Position numbers and translations under genes: made by a program. A stretch of 64,000 nucleotides of DNA from Arthrobacter_H rhombi (GTDB taxonomy: Bacteria; Actinomycetota; Actinomycetes; Actinomycetales; Micrococcaceae): NCBI RefSeq assembly GCF_039526245.1, contig NZ_BAAAIV010000005.1, forward strand, positions 124,001 to 188,000. Reading direction: 5' to 3'. Numbering within the stretch: the stretch's first letter is position 1; each line of letters begins with the position of its first letter. Under the pieces are notes generated by a model. The model worked only from the letters and a program-made list of their open reading frames with translations. It did not search any database and was not told the origin of the DNA. Below are positions 1 through 7,363 of the stretch, one piece after another.

Positions 1-573
1 GATGGATCAGCGGGGCCCCTGGATGGGGATCGTGAACGTGTTTCGACCATGGTCCACGGCACGTGGGGATGGAAGGGAAGCTGGTGGTACCCCGGTGGCG
101 ACTTCCATGGATATGTACAGCAAGGTCACCGGCCCGGCCTGTACGACGAAGGCCAGGAGTTCTCCTGGTCGGGGGCCTATAGCAAGACGCAGCGGCGCCT
201 CGGTGGTCGACGATTTGAGCGTTGGGCTCGCTCTGCCGGCGGCGCCAGCGGCCTCGAGACCGTCTTTGGCCACAGCTACGGCGGTGAAATCGTCGCCCAT
301 GCCGTGAACGCCGGCACCCTGATCGACGAGGTCGTGTTGCTCAGTGCGCCCATCCACGCAGCTCACCGGCAGATGGTTGGCCAGGTACGCCAAGTCCTTG
401 ACGTTCGTCTCGATTTCGACATCGTCCTGACCGCAGCACGTGCGGCCCAGTGCCTGCCACTGGCGCCAAATGTCGTCGAGCACCGAATCCTCAGTTCGTT
501 CTGGAGCCACTCGGCCACGCACAACCCCACCGTCTGGAATAGCGAAGGCATCGCCGTGGCTATTGGCTTGTAG
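1..573 (+). CDS. alpha/beta hydrolase, 5' end outside window
   Basis: The reading frame is open from the first base of the window and stops with TAG at 571-573, so the N-terminus lies upstream. A short stretch (HGTWGWKG) resembles the oxyanion-loop strand of alpha/beta hydrolases. The nucleophile-elbow motif GHSYGG, with the putative catalytic serine, is encoded near 270-290. This points to a serine hydrolase or esterase of the alpha/beta fold. The substrate cannot be told. The ATG at 49 falls inside the conserved strand and is unlikely to be the true start. The gene reads towards serA but is separated from it by 183 bp containing a GC-rich hairpin. Confidence 0.6.
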   Translation, partial: DGSAGPLDGDRERVSTMVHGTWGWKGSWWYPGGDFHGYVQQGHRPGLYDEGQEFSWSGAYSKTQRRLGGRRFERWARSAGGASGLETVFGHSYGGEIVAHAVNAGTLIDEVVLLSAPIHAAHRQMVGQVRQVLDVRLDFDIVLTAARAAQCLPLAPNVVEHRILSSFWSHSATHNPTVWNSEGIAVAIGL

Positions 574-697
574 GTGGTGGCGTGGCCGTTCCTGTTCGAG
601 AGGTAGGTGGGATAGGGCGCGCGCCGAGGCGTACCCGCCCGTAATATCCGTACGCCAACAGGCGGGACCCGGCCTCGGGGCGATATTCTGGCGGCTG

Positions 698-720
698 GGG
701 GCCGGAGAAACCCCGGCCCC
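698..720 (+). promoter_or_regulatory. GC-rich hairpin upstream of serA
   Basis: A perfect 8-bp inverted repeat, GGGGCCGG (698-705) and CCGGCCCC (713-720), with a 7-nt loop, lies 36 bp before the serA start. There is no T-run after it. It could be the terminator of the upstream hydrolase gene or a 5'-UTR structure; the sequence alone does not decide. Confidence 0.35.
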
Positions 721-756
721 GAACCAGCATCCGTCAATCGCAAAGGTGCCACCTCA

Positions 757-2352
757 GTGTCAGAAACCAAGCCCGTTGTTCTCCTCGCCGAGGAACTTTC
801 GCCAGCTACCGTCCAGGCGTTGGGTCCTGACTTCGAGATCCGCAGCACCGATGGTTCCGACCGTGCCCAGCTGCTCGCAGCCATCGCCGACGTGGACGCC
901 ATCCTGGTCCGCTCGGCCACGAAGGTCGACGAGGAAGCCATCGCAGCGGCCAAGAACCTGAAGATCATCGCCCGTGCCGGCGTCGGTCTGGACAACGTCG
1001 ACATCAAGGCCGCCACCCAGGCCGGTGTCATGGTCGTGAACGCCCCGACCTCGAACATCATCTCCGCCGCCGAGCTGACCGTGGGGCACATCGTTTCCCT
1101 GGCCCGCCGCATTCCTGCTGCCAATGCCTCCCTGAAGGGTGGCGCCTGGAAGCGCTCGTCCTACACCGGCGTCGAACTCTTCGAAAAGACAGCGGGCATC
1201 ATCGGCCTGGGACGCATCGGCGCCCTGGTTGCCGCCCGCCTGCAGGGGTTCGGGATGGACGTCGTCGCGTACGACCCGTACGTCACCAGCGCCCGCGCGC
1301 AGCAGATGGGCGTGCGCCTGCTCGAGCTCGACGAGCTGTTGGCCACCTCTGACTTCATCACCATCCACATGCCCAAGACCCCGGAGACCCTGGGCATGCT
1401 CGGGGCCGAGGCGTTCGAGAAGATGAAGGACAGCGCCTACGTCATCAACGTCGCCCGCGGCGGACTGGTCGACGAGGACGCCCTCTACACCGCGCTGAAG
1501 GAGCAGAAGATCGCCGGCGCCGGCATCGACGTGTACGTCACCGAACCGAGCACCGACCTGCCATTCTTCGAATTCGAGAACGTCACCGTCACCCCGCACC
1601 TGGGTGCCTCCACCGATGAGGCGCAGGAGAAGGCCGGCGTGTCCGTCGCCAAGTCGGTGCGCCTGGCGCTGTCCGGCGAGCTGGTCCCCGACGCGGTGAA
1701 CGTTGCCGGTGGGGTCATCGACGAGTCCGTCCGTCCGGGCATCCCGCTGATCGAGAAGCTGGGCCGCATCTTCACCGCCCTGACCGTCGATTCGCTGACC
1801 TCACTGGACGTCGAGATCGCCGGGGAGATCGCCGAGCTGGACGTGAAGGTCCTGGAGCTCTCCGCGCTGAAGGGTGTCTTCCGCGACATCGTCTCCGACC
1901 AGGTCTCCTACGTGAACGCCCCGGTGCTCGCCGAGCAGCGGGGGATTACCACCCGCCTGGTCACCACCGCCGAATCACCGGAGTACCGCAACGCCTTGAC
2001 GCTGAAGGGTGCGTTGTCCGACGGGCAGCAGATCTCCGTCACCGGTACGCTGACTGGCCCGAAGCAGATCGAGAAGCTGGTGGGCATCGGCGGCTACGAA
2101 CTCGAGATCCCGATCGCCGAGCACATGATCGTCCTGGTCTACCAGGACCGCGCCGGCGTCATCGGCACCCTCGGCAGCACGTTGGGGGAGCACGACGTCA
2201 ACATCGCGGCCATGCAGGTGGCCCGCAATGAAGAAGGCGGCCCGGCCCTGGCAGTCCTCGCCGTCGACACCGCCCTGCCGGTCGGCGTCCTGGATGCCGT
2301 GCGCGATGCCATCGGTGCCACCACCGCTCGCGAGGTCAACCTGGCCGACTGA
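757..2352 (+). CDS. serA: D-3-phosphoglycerate dehydrogenase
   Basis: The 531-residue protein oxidises 3-phosphoglycerate to 3-phosphohydroxypyruvate with NAD, the first step of serine synthesis in the cytoplasm. It has the long actinobacterial architecture: substrate-binding and Rossmann domains, with the NAD motif GLGRIG at residues 150-155 and the catalytic stretch TPHLGAS around residue 286. An intervening domain follows, then a C-terminal ACT domain from about residue 456 (VLVYQDRAGVIGTLG), which in this family senses serine. The start is GTG, with AAAGG at 742-746 as a weak ribosome site. The gene ends before a strong hairpin terminator and appears monocistronic. Confidence 0.97.
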   Translation: MSETKPVVLLAEELSPATVQALGPDFEIRSTDGSDRAQLLAAIADVDAILVRSATKVDEEAIAAAKNLKIIARAGVGLDNVDIKAATQAGVMVVNAPTSNIISAAELTVGHIVSLARRIPAANASLKGGAWKRSSYTGVELFEKTAGIIGLGRIGALVAARLQGFGMDVVAYDPYVTSARAQQMGVRLLELDELLATSDFITIHMPKTPETLGMLGAEAFEKMKDSAYVINVARGGLVDEDALYTALKEQKIAGAGIDVYVTEPSTDLPFFEFENVTVTPHLGASTDEAQEKAGVSVAKSVRLALSGELVPDAVNVAGGVIDESVRPGIPLIEKLGRIFTALTVDSLTSLDVEIAGEIAELDVKVLELSALKGVFRDIVSDQVSYVNAPVLAEQRGITTRLVTTAESPEYRNALTLKGALSDGQQISVTGTLTGPKQIEKLVGIGGYELEIPIAEHMIVLVYQDRAGVIGTLGSTLGEHDVNIAAMQVARNEEGGPALAVLAVDTALPVGVLDAVRDAIGATTAREVNLAD

Positions 2353-2362
2353 TCGCCGTGCC

Positions 2363-2404
2363 GAGAGGGCGTGGGGCCGGTATCCGCCGGCCCCACGCCC
2401 TCTC
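2363..2404 (+). terminator. serA terminator hairpin
   Basis: A perfect 18-bp stem (2363-2380 with 2387-2404) and a 6-nt loop begin 11 bp after the serA stop codon. No T-run follows, as is common for actinobacterial terminators. Confidence 0.75.
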
Positions 2405-2468
2405 GCCATGTGTGGGTGGTTCCTGGCGCGGGGCTGAGGGGGACCTGTTGGAGCGGAGTCCTCGGGTC

Positions 2469-2474
2469 TAGTAT
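2469..2474 (+). promoter_or_regulatory. -10 box TAGTAT for the phosphoesterase gene
   Basis: TAGTAT ends 6 nt before the ATG at 2481, so transcription should begin at or next to the start codon (leaderless mRNA). No clear -35 box at ideal spacing is visible. Confidence 0.5.
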
Positions 2475-2480
2475 CGGCAC

Positions 2481-3443
2481 ATGCAGCGTAGGCGGGGAAT
2501 TCGCCGGGGGACCGTGGCCGTCGGCATCGCCGCGACCCTGTTGGCTGCCGGGTGCTCCGCAGCGGATCCCGGTGTCGTGTCCTCATCCGGCGCCGCAGCA
2601 ACCAGCCTCCGCCCGAGCTCCCCGGGCTCCCTTCCGGCGGCTACGGCACGGGCGGCCGTGGGACACATCGTGATCATCGTCGAGGAGAACCACTCGGTGT
2701 CCACCATCCTGGGCGATGCCGCCGCCCCGTATATCAATTCACTGGCCGACAGGTATTCGTTGGCCACGAACTACCACGCCATCGCACATCCGAGCCTGCC
2801 CAACTATCTGGCCTTGATGGCCGGGACCACTGCGGGAATCACCACGGACTGCACGCCGGGCCCCCACTGCGTGGCCGGAGTCCCGAACATCACCGATGCC
2901 CTCGAACGATCCGGGCGGACCTGGAAGATGTACGCCGAGGGCATGCCGGCCCCCTGCACGGCCGCCAACTCCGGCCGTTACGCCGTCAGGCACAACCCCT
3001 TCATGTACTTCCCGGGTGTCACCTCCGACCCGGCGGCGTGTGCGCAGCATGTGGTTCCGTTCACCCAGCTCGCCCGGGACCTGAAAACCGCTGCGAGCCT
3101 GCCCGATTTCGTCTTCATCAGCCCAGACACCTGCAACGACATGCACGACTGTCCAGTGGCCACCGGCGATGCCTGGCTCGCCCGCGAAGTCCCGAAGATC
3201 CTGGACTCGCCCGCCTTCACCCGCCAGAACTCCCTTCTGGTGCTCACCTGGGATGAAGATGACCACACGGACCGGAACACGGTCGCCACGCTCTTTGCCG
3301 GTCCGGCCGCCCGCCGGGGCGCCACCTTCTCCCGGCTGTATGACCACTACTCACTGCTGCATACGGTGGAGGATTTGTGGGACCTGCCCCCACTGACGGC
3401 GAACGATCGGGATGCGCCGGTCATGGGTGACCTGCTGCGATGA
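2481..3443 (+). CDS. phosphoesterase-family lipoprotein (acid phosphatase / phospholipase C type)
   Basis: This 320-residue protein starts with a lipoprotein signal peptide ending in the lipobox LLAAGC, with the lipidated cysteine at residue 25. It should therefore be exported and anchored to the outer face of the membrane. The mature part opens with the phosphoesterase-family signature HIVIIVEENHS and carries HPSLPNYLALMAGTTAG and the acidic cluster WDEDDH. These are typical of the PF04185 family, which includes AcpA-type acid phosphatases and phospholipases C. Several cysteines (TDCTPGPHC, DTCNDMHDC) suggest disulfides. The substrate is unknown; a role in phosphate scavenging or phospholipid turnover is inference. 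Confidence 0.85.
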   Translation: MQRRRGIRRGTVAVGIAATLLAAGCSAADPGVVSSSGAAATSLRPSSPGSLPAATARAAVGHIVIIVEENHSVSTILGDAAAPYINSLADRYSLATNYHAIAHPSLPNYLALMAGTTAGITTDCTPGPHCVAGVPNITDALERSGRTWKMYAEGMPAPCTAANSGRYAVRHNPFMYFPGVTSDPAACAQHVVPFTQLARDLKTAASLPDFVFISPDTCNDMHDCPVATGDAWLAREVPKILDSPAFTRQNSLLVLTWDEDDHTDRNTVATLFAGPAARRGATFSRLYDHYSLLHTVEDLWDLPPLTANDRDAPVMGDLLR

Positions 3444-3461
3444 CTTCGGGCTCCCGTCGGG

Positions 3462-3486
3462 CCCACGGTGGGGCACTGACCGTGGG
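3462..3486 (+). terminator. probable terminator hairpin after phosphoesterase gene
   Basis: An 8-bp inverted repeat, CCCACGGT (3462-3469) and ACCGTGGG (3479-3486), with a 9-nt loop lies 18 bp after the stop codon. No T-run follows. Confidence 0.45.
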
Positions 3487-3560
3487 GACAGAGGTGGTGC
3501 AACTCCGCGCGAGGGGTGCTGTTTCGCTACCCGGATGGGCGGCGGAGGCCCGGGGTGCGG

Positions 3561-3566
3561 TAGATT
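3561..3566 (+). promoter_or_regulatory. -10 box TAGATT for metG
   Basis: TAGATT ends 6 nt before the GTG at 3573, and there is no Shine-Dalgarno sequence. This is consistent with a leaderless metG transcript and supports the GTG as start. Confidence 0.5.
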
Positions 3567-3572
3567 TCTCGG

Positions 3573-5135
3573 GTGACTTCATCCCAGGACCAGACCCCGT
3601 TTTACATCACCACCGCCATCTCGTATCCGAATGGCCTGCCGCACATCGGGCATGCCTACGAGTTCATTGCCACGGACGCGATGGCCCGTTTCAAGCGCCT
3701 GGACGGTGGTGACGTCTTCTTCCTGACCGGCACGGATGAGCACGGCCAGAAGATGCTGCAGACTGCCGAGAAGGAGGGCATCACGCCCCGCCAGCTCGCG
3801 CAGCGCAACTCGGACGTGTTCCAGGAGGCCCAGGACGAACTGGGCATCAGCTACGACCGCTTCATCCGCACCACCGACGCGGATCACCACGATGCGGCCC
3901 AGGCCATCTGGCAGCGGATGGAAGCCAACGGCGACATCTACCTCGACAAGTACGCCGGCTGGTACTCCGTGCGCGATGAGGCCTTCTACGGCGAGGACGA
4001 GACCGAGGTCCGCGAGGACGGGGTACGCTACTCCACCGACTCGGACACCGAGGTGACCTGGACGGAGGAGGAATCCTACTTCTTCCGGCTTTCCGCCTAC
4101 CAGGACAAGCTGCTGGAGCTCTACCGCAACGAGCCCGAATTCGGTGCGCCGCGGTCCCGCTTCAACGAGGTCATCCGTTTCGTCGAGGGCGGCCTGAACG
4201 ACCTGTCGATCTCCCGCACCAGCTTCGACTGGGGCATCCCGGTTCCGGGCAACCCGAAGCACGTGATGTACGTGTGGGTCGACGCGCTGACCAACTACCT
4301 CACCGGCGTCGGATTCCCGGACATGAACTCGGCATCCTTCCGCAAGTACTGGCCCGCCGACGTGCACGTGATCGGCAAGGACATCTCGCGGTTCCATGCC
4401 ATCTACTGGCCGGCGTTCCTGATGTCCGCAGGGCTTGAATTGCCGCGCCGCGTCATGATCCACGGACACCTGCACAACAACGGCGTGAAAATGTCCAAGT
4501 CCCTGGGCAACACCGTCTCGCCGGCCGATTGGGTGGAAGGCTACGGCCTGGACCAGACCCGCTACTTCCTGCTGCGCGAGGTCCCCTTCGGTGCCGACGG
4601 GAACTACAGCCACGAGGCGATCGTGGGGCGCATGAACTCCGACCTCGCCAACAATCTGGGCAACCTGGCCCAGCGGTCGTTGTCGATGGTGGCCAAGAAC
4701 TGCGAGGGCAAGGTCCCGACTCCTGGGGAGTTCACGGACACGGACCGCGCGCTGTTGGACGACGCCGCTGCATTGTTGGACCATTCGCGGGCGGCCTATG
4801 ACCGCCAGGAGTTCAGCAAGGCGCTGGAGGCCATCTGGCACGTCCTGGGCGACACCAACGCCTACTTTGCCGAGCAGGCGCCCTGGGTGCTGCGCAAGAC
4901 GGACACGGCGCGCATGGAGACGGTGCTGTACGTGACGCTCGAGGTGCTGCGTCGCGTCGCACTGCTGGTGCAGCCGATCATGCCGACCGCTGCCAGCCAG
5001 CTGCTGGATGTCCTGGGCCAGGAAGGGGGAGCGGCGCGCACGTTCGCCGCTTTCGACTCGCCGATCGAGACCGGACACGAACTGCCGACGCCGACGCCGA
5101 TCTTCCCGAAGTACGAGGAACCGGCAGAGGCCTAG
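3573..5135 (+). CDS. metG: methionyl-tRNA synthetase
   Basis: The enzyme charges tRNA-Met with methionine. It is a class I synthetase of 520 residues with the HIGH motif at residues 24-27 and KMSKS at 306-310. The connecting-peptide region around residues 125-160 contains no cysteine knuckle, so this is the zinc-free form. No C-terminal EMAP-like tRNA-binding domain is present, as expected at this length. The helical anticodon-binding domain fills the last 170 residues. The start is GTG directly behind a -10 box. The gene stands alone between the phosphoesterase and BCCT transporter genes. Confidence 0.97.
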   Translation: MTSSQDQTPFYITTAISYPNGLPHIGHAYEFIATDAMARFKRLDGGDVFFLTGTDEHGQKMLQTAEKEGITPRQLAQRNSDVFQEAQDELGISYDRFIRTTDADHHDAAQAIWQRMEANGDIYLDKYAGWYSVRDEAFYGEDETEVREDGVRYSTDSDTEVTWTEEESYFFRLSAYQDKLLELYRNEPEFGAPRSRFNEVIRFVEGGLNDLSISRTSFDWGIPVPGNPKHVMYVWVDALTNYLTGVGFPDMNSASFRKYWPADVHVIGKDISRFHAIYWPAFLMSAGLELPRRVMIHGHLHNNGVKMSKSLGNTVSPADWVEGYGLDQTRYFLLREVPFGADGNYSHEAIVGRMNSDLANNLGNLAQRSLSMVAKNCEGKVPTPGEFTDTDRALLDDAAALLDHSRAAYDRQEFSKALEAIWHVLGDTNAYFAEQAPWVLRKTDTARMETVLYVTLEVLRRVALLVQPIMPTAASQLLDVLGQEGGAARTFAAFDSPIETGHELPTPTPIFPKYEEPAEA

Positions 5136-5393
5136 CCGCGGTGCCGTCCGCCGCCGGCGTGATTTCCGTCGATTCTCGGCGGATTACTAGCACGACGTAG
5201 CGGGCGGCACGGCGGATCATGTGGTGAGTCAGGGCACGGAGGCGTGCGATTTCCGTCACGCCATCTCAGGGAGTGCACAGGTGTGCCCCAGCTGGACCAC
5301 AGGCGGGAATTTGCCCCGCAGTGCGCCGCCGGGCGGTCTTGGGGGCCGGCCGGAAATACACATCGACGGCAGGTGGCCTCGGCCAACTCCACG
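5136..5393. other. intergenic region between metG and the BCCT gene
   Basis: The full gap runs to 5467. Apart from the promoter at 5394-5421 I see no gene and no riboswitch I can recognise. A weak 7-bp inverted repeat (5147-5153 with 5177-5183) may terminate metG. Confidence 0.4.
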
Positions 5394-5421
5394 TTGACAG
5401 GCCCCGAGCCGCCAGTAAAGT
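5394..5421 (+). promoter_or_regulatory. sigma70-like promoter for the BCCT transporter
   Basis: TTGACA (5394-5399) and TAAAGT (5416-5421) are separated by 16 bp, 46 bp before the ATG. It is the best match to the consensus in the window. Confidence 0.7.
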
Positions 5422-5467
5422 GAATCCCCGAACCGATCTGTCCCCGATTGTGTGATTAAGGACTTTC

Positions 5468-7237
5468 ATGAGCACCCCACCGGCAACAAGCGGTGAGCAA
5501 AAAACCGCGGAACCACAGGTTCCCCGAACGTCAGGCAAAACGCCCATCATCCCGGCCCCGCGTGTTTTCTGGCCGGCGCTGACGGTCATCGTCGCCCTTG
5601 TGGTGATCGCCATGGTCGCCCCCGAAGGCACATCCAAGGTGTTCACCAACCTGCAGAATGGTGTCGTCAAGGGCCTGGCACCGTACTACATGCTGGTCGT
5701 CGGCGCCTTTGTCGTCTTTGCGATCTGGATGGGTATCAGCCGCTACGGAAACATCACCCTGGGAGCGGATGACGAAAAGCCCGAGTTTTCCCTGCTCTCC
5801 TGGTTCGCCATGCTCTTCGCCGCAGGTATGGGCATCGGCTTGGTCTTCTGGGGCGCCGCCGAACCTTTGACCTTTTTCGTGAACCCCAAGCCCGGAGTCA
5901 CCGGGGACCAGGCCCAGATCGCGCAGGCCGCGATGGGCCAGACCTTCATGCACTGGGGCCTGCACGCCTGGGCCATCTACGCCGTCGTCGGCCTGTCCAT
6001 GGCCTACGCCATTCACCGCCGCGGTCGCCCCATCTCTATCCGCTGGGCGCTTGAACCCCTGTTGGGGGACCGGGTGAAGGGCGGATTGGGCGACACCATT
6101 GACGTCATCGCCGTCGTTGGCACCCTGTTCGGTGTGGCGACCTCGCTGGGGCTGGGTGTGCAGCAGATCTCTGCCGGCCTGGCACACATGCATGTCGTCG
6201 GCGAAGTCAACAACGTGTTGCTGGTCGTGCTGATCATCATCATCACGCTGATTGCCCTGTTGTCAGCCGTGAGTGGCGTCGGCAAGGGCATCAAGTGGCT
6301 CTCCAACATCAACTTGGGCATGGCCGGGGTCTTCATGATCTCGATCCTCCTGCTTGGCCCGACCCTGTACATCTTCCGTGATCTGGTCTCCTCGCTGGGC
6401 TACTACCTCCAGAACATCCTGGGCATGACGCTCGACACCGCCACCTACACCGGTGCCGATGGTCTGAGCTGGCTGGGCGACTGGACCATCTTCTACTGGG
6501 GCTGGTGGATGTCATGGGCACCGTTCGTCGGCGTCTTCATCGCCCGGATTTCCCGCGGACGTACGGTGCGCGAGTTCGTCATGGGTGTTCTGGCGGTGCC
6601 GACCATCGTCAGTTTCATCTGGTTCGCCATCATGGGCGGAACGGCCATCCACGCCGCGTGGGGCGACATGAACGGTGGCCTATTCGACGCGAAGGAAGGC
6701 ATCGTCTCGGAAAACGTCCTGTTCAACATGCTGGCCCAGCTGCCCTTGGGCGGCGTGCTGTCCGTCATCGCCGTGCTGCTGGTCACGATCTTCTTCGTGA
6801 CCTCCTCCGACTCCGGATCCCTGGTCATCGATATGATCGCCTCCGGTGGCGACACCAACCCGCCCAAGTGGAGCCGCATGCTGTGGGCCTCGTTGGAGGG
6901 CGTCGTGGCCATCGCACTGCTCCTGGCCGGCGGGCTGGGTACCTTGCAGACCGCATCGATCCTCACCGCCTTGCCGGTCAGCATCGTGATCATCGGCATG
7001 TGCATCGCCACCTACAAGGCGCTGCACGCAGAGCACCAGGTGCTGTTGCGGGCAGAACGTCGTCAACGACGTGCAGAATTGGCGATGGAAGTCGAAGAGG
7101 GCATCACTGACCACCTGGCGGAGAACTTCGACCAGCACTTCGGTGAACAAGTCGATGACCGCATCGCCACGGCACTGCCCGACAACGTCAAGACGTCGCC
7201 GCGCCCTTGGTTGCCGCGGCCCAAGAAGCGCCGCTGA
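5468..7237 (+). CDS. BCCT-family osmolyte transporter (glycine betaine/choline/carnitine)
   Basis: This 589-residue membrane protein belongs to the betaine-carnitine-choline transporter family, secondary transporters driven by sodium or protons. Hallmarks are the GMGIGLVFWGAAEP stretch near residues 119-132 and the tryptophan-rich segment around residues 340-355 (FYWGWWMSWAPFVGVFIARISRGRT), within about 12 predicted helices. The C-terminus is a charged cytoplasmic tail (about residues 520-589) with many Arg, Glu and Asp residues; in BetP such a tail takes part in osmosensing. The ribosome site AAGGA lies 5 nt before the ATG. The likely role is compatible-solute uptake under osmotic stress; the exact substrate is not resolved. 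Confidence 0.93.
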   Translation: MSTPPATSGEQKTAEPQVPRTSGKTPIIPAPRVFWPALTVIVALVVIAMVAPEGTSKVFTNLQNGVVKGLAPYYMLVVGAFVVFAIWMGISRYGNITLGADDEKPEFSLLSWFAMLFAAGMGIGLVFWGAAEPLTFFVNPKPGVTGDQAQIAQAAMGQTFMHWGLHAWAIYAVVGLSMAYAIHRRGRPISIRWALEPLLGDRVKGGLGDTIDVIAVVGTLFGVATSLGLGVQQISAGLAHMHVVGEVNNVLLVVLIIIITLIALLSAVSGVGKGIKWLSNINLGMAGVFMISILLLGPTLYIFRDLVSSLGYYLQNILGMTLDTATYTGADGLSWLGDWTIFYWGWWMSWAPFVGVFIARISRGRTVREFVMGVLAVPTIVSFIWFAIMGGTAIHAAWGDMNGGLFDAKEGIVSENVLFNMLAQLPLGGVLSVIAVLLVTIFFVTSSDSGSLVIDMIASGGDTNPPKWSRMLWASLEGVVAIALLLAGGLGTLQTASILTALPVSIVIIGMCIATYKALHAEHQVLLRAERRQRRAELAMEVEEGITDHLAENFDQHFGEQVDDRIATALPDNVKTSPRPWLPRPKKRR

Positions 7238-7285
7238 GCGCTGACGCGGCCGAGCGCACCGACGCCCGCTGAACACCGGGCAAAA

Positions 7286-7324
7286 AACAGCAGGGATCCG
7301 ATCCGGATCCCTGCTGTTCTTTTG
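7286..7324. terminator. bidirectional terminator between convergent genes
   Basis: A perfect 15-bp stem (7286-7300 with 7304-7318) is followed by CTTTT on the + strand. It is preceded by AAAAAA at 7282-7287, which is a U-run on the - strand. It can terminate both the BCCT gene and the convergent ABC permease gene. Confidence 0.85.
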
Positions 7325-7363
7325 CCGTTGCGGTTGCCAGCGCCGGGCGGTCGGTGAAACGGG

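Noticed and set aside
3579..5078. - strand open frame of about 500 codons opposite metG
   Set aside because: It is an antisense shadow of a clear synthetase gene and has no recognisable domain.
5136..5467. Possible riboswitch in the long leader of the BCCT gene
   Set aside because: The promoter at 5394-5421 leaves a leader of only about 40 nt, and no known riboswitch core is recognisable.
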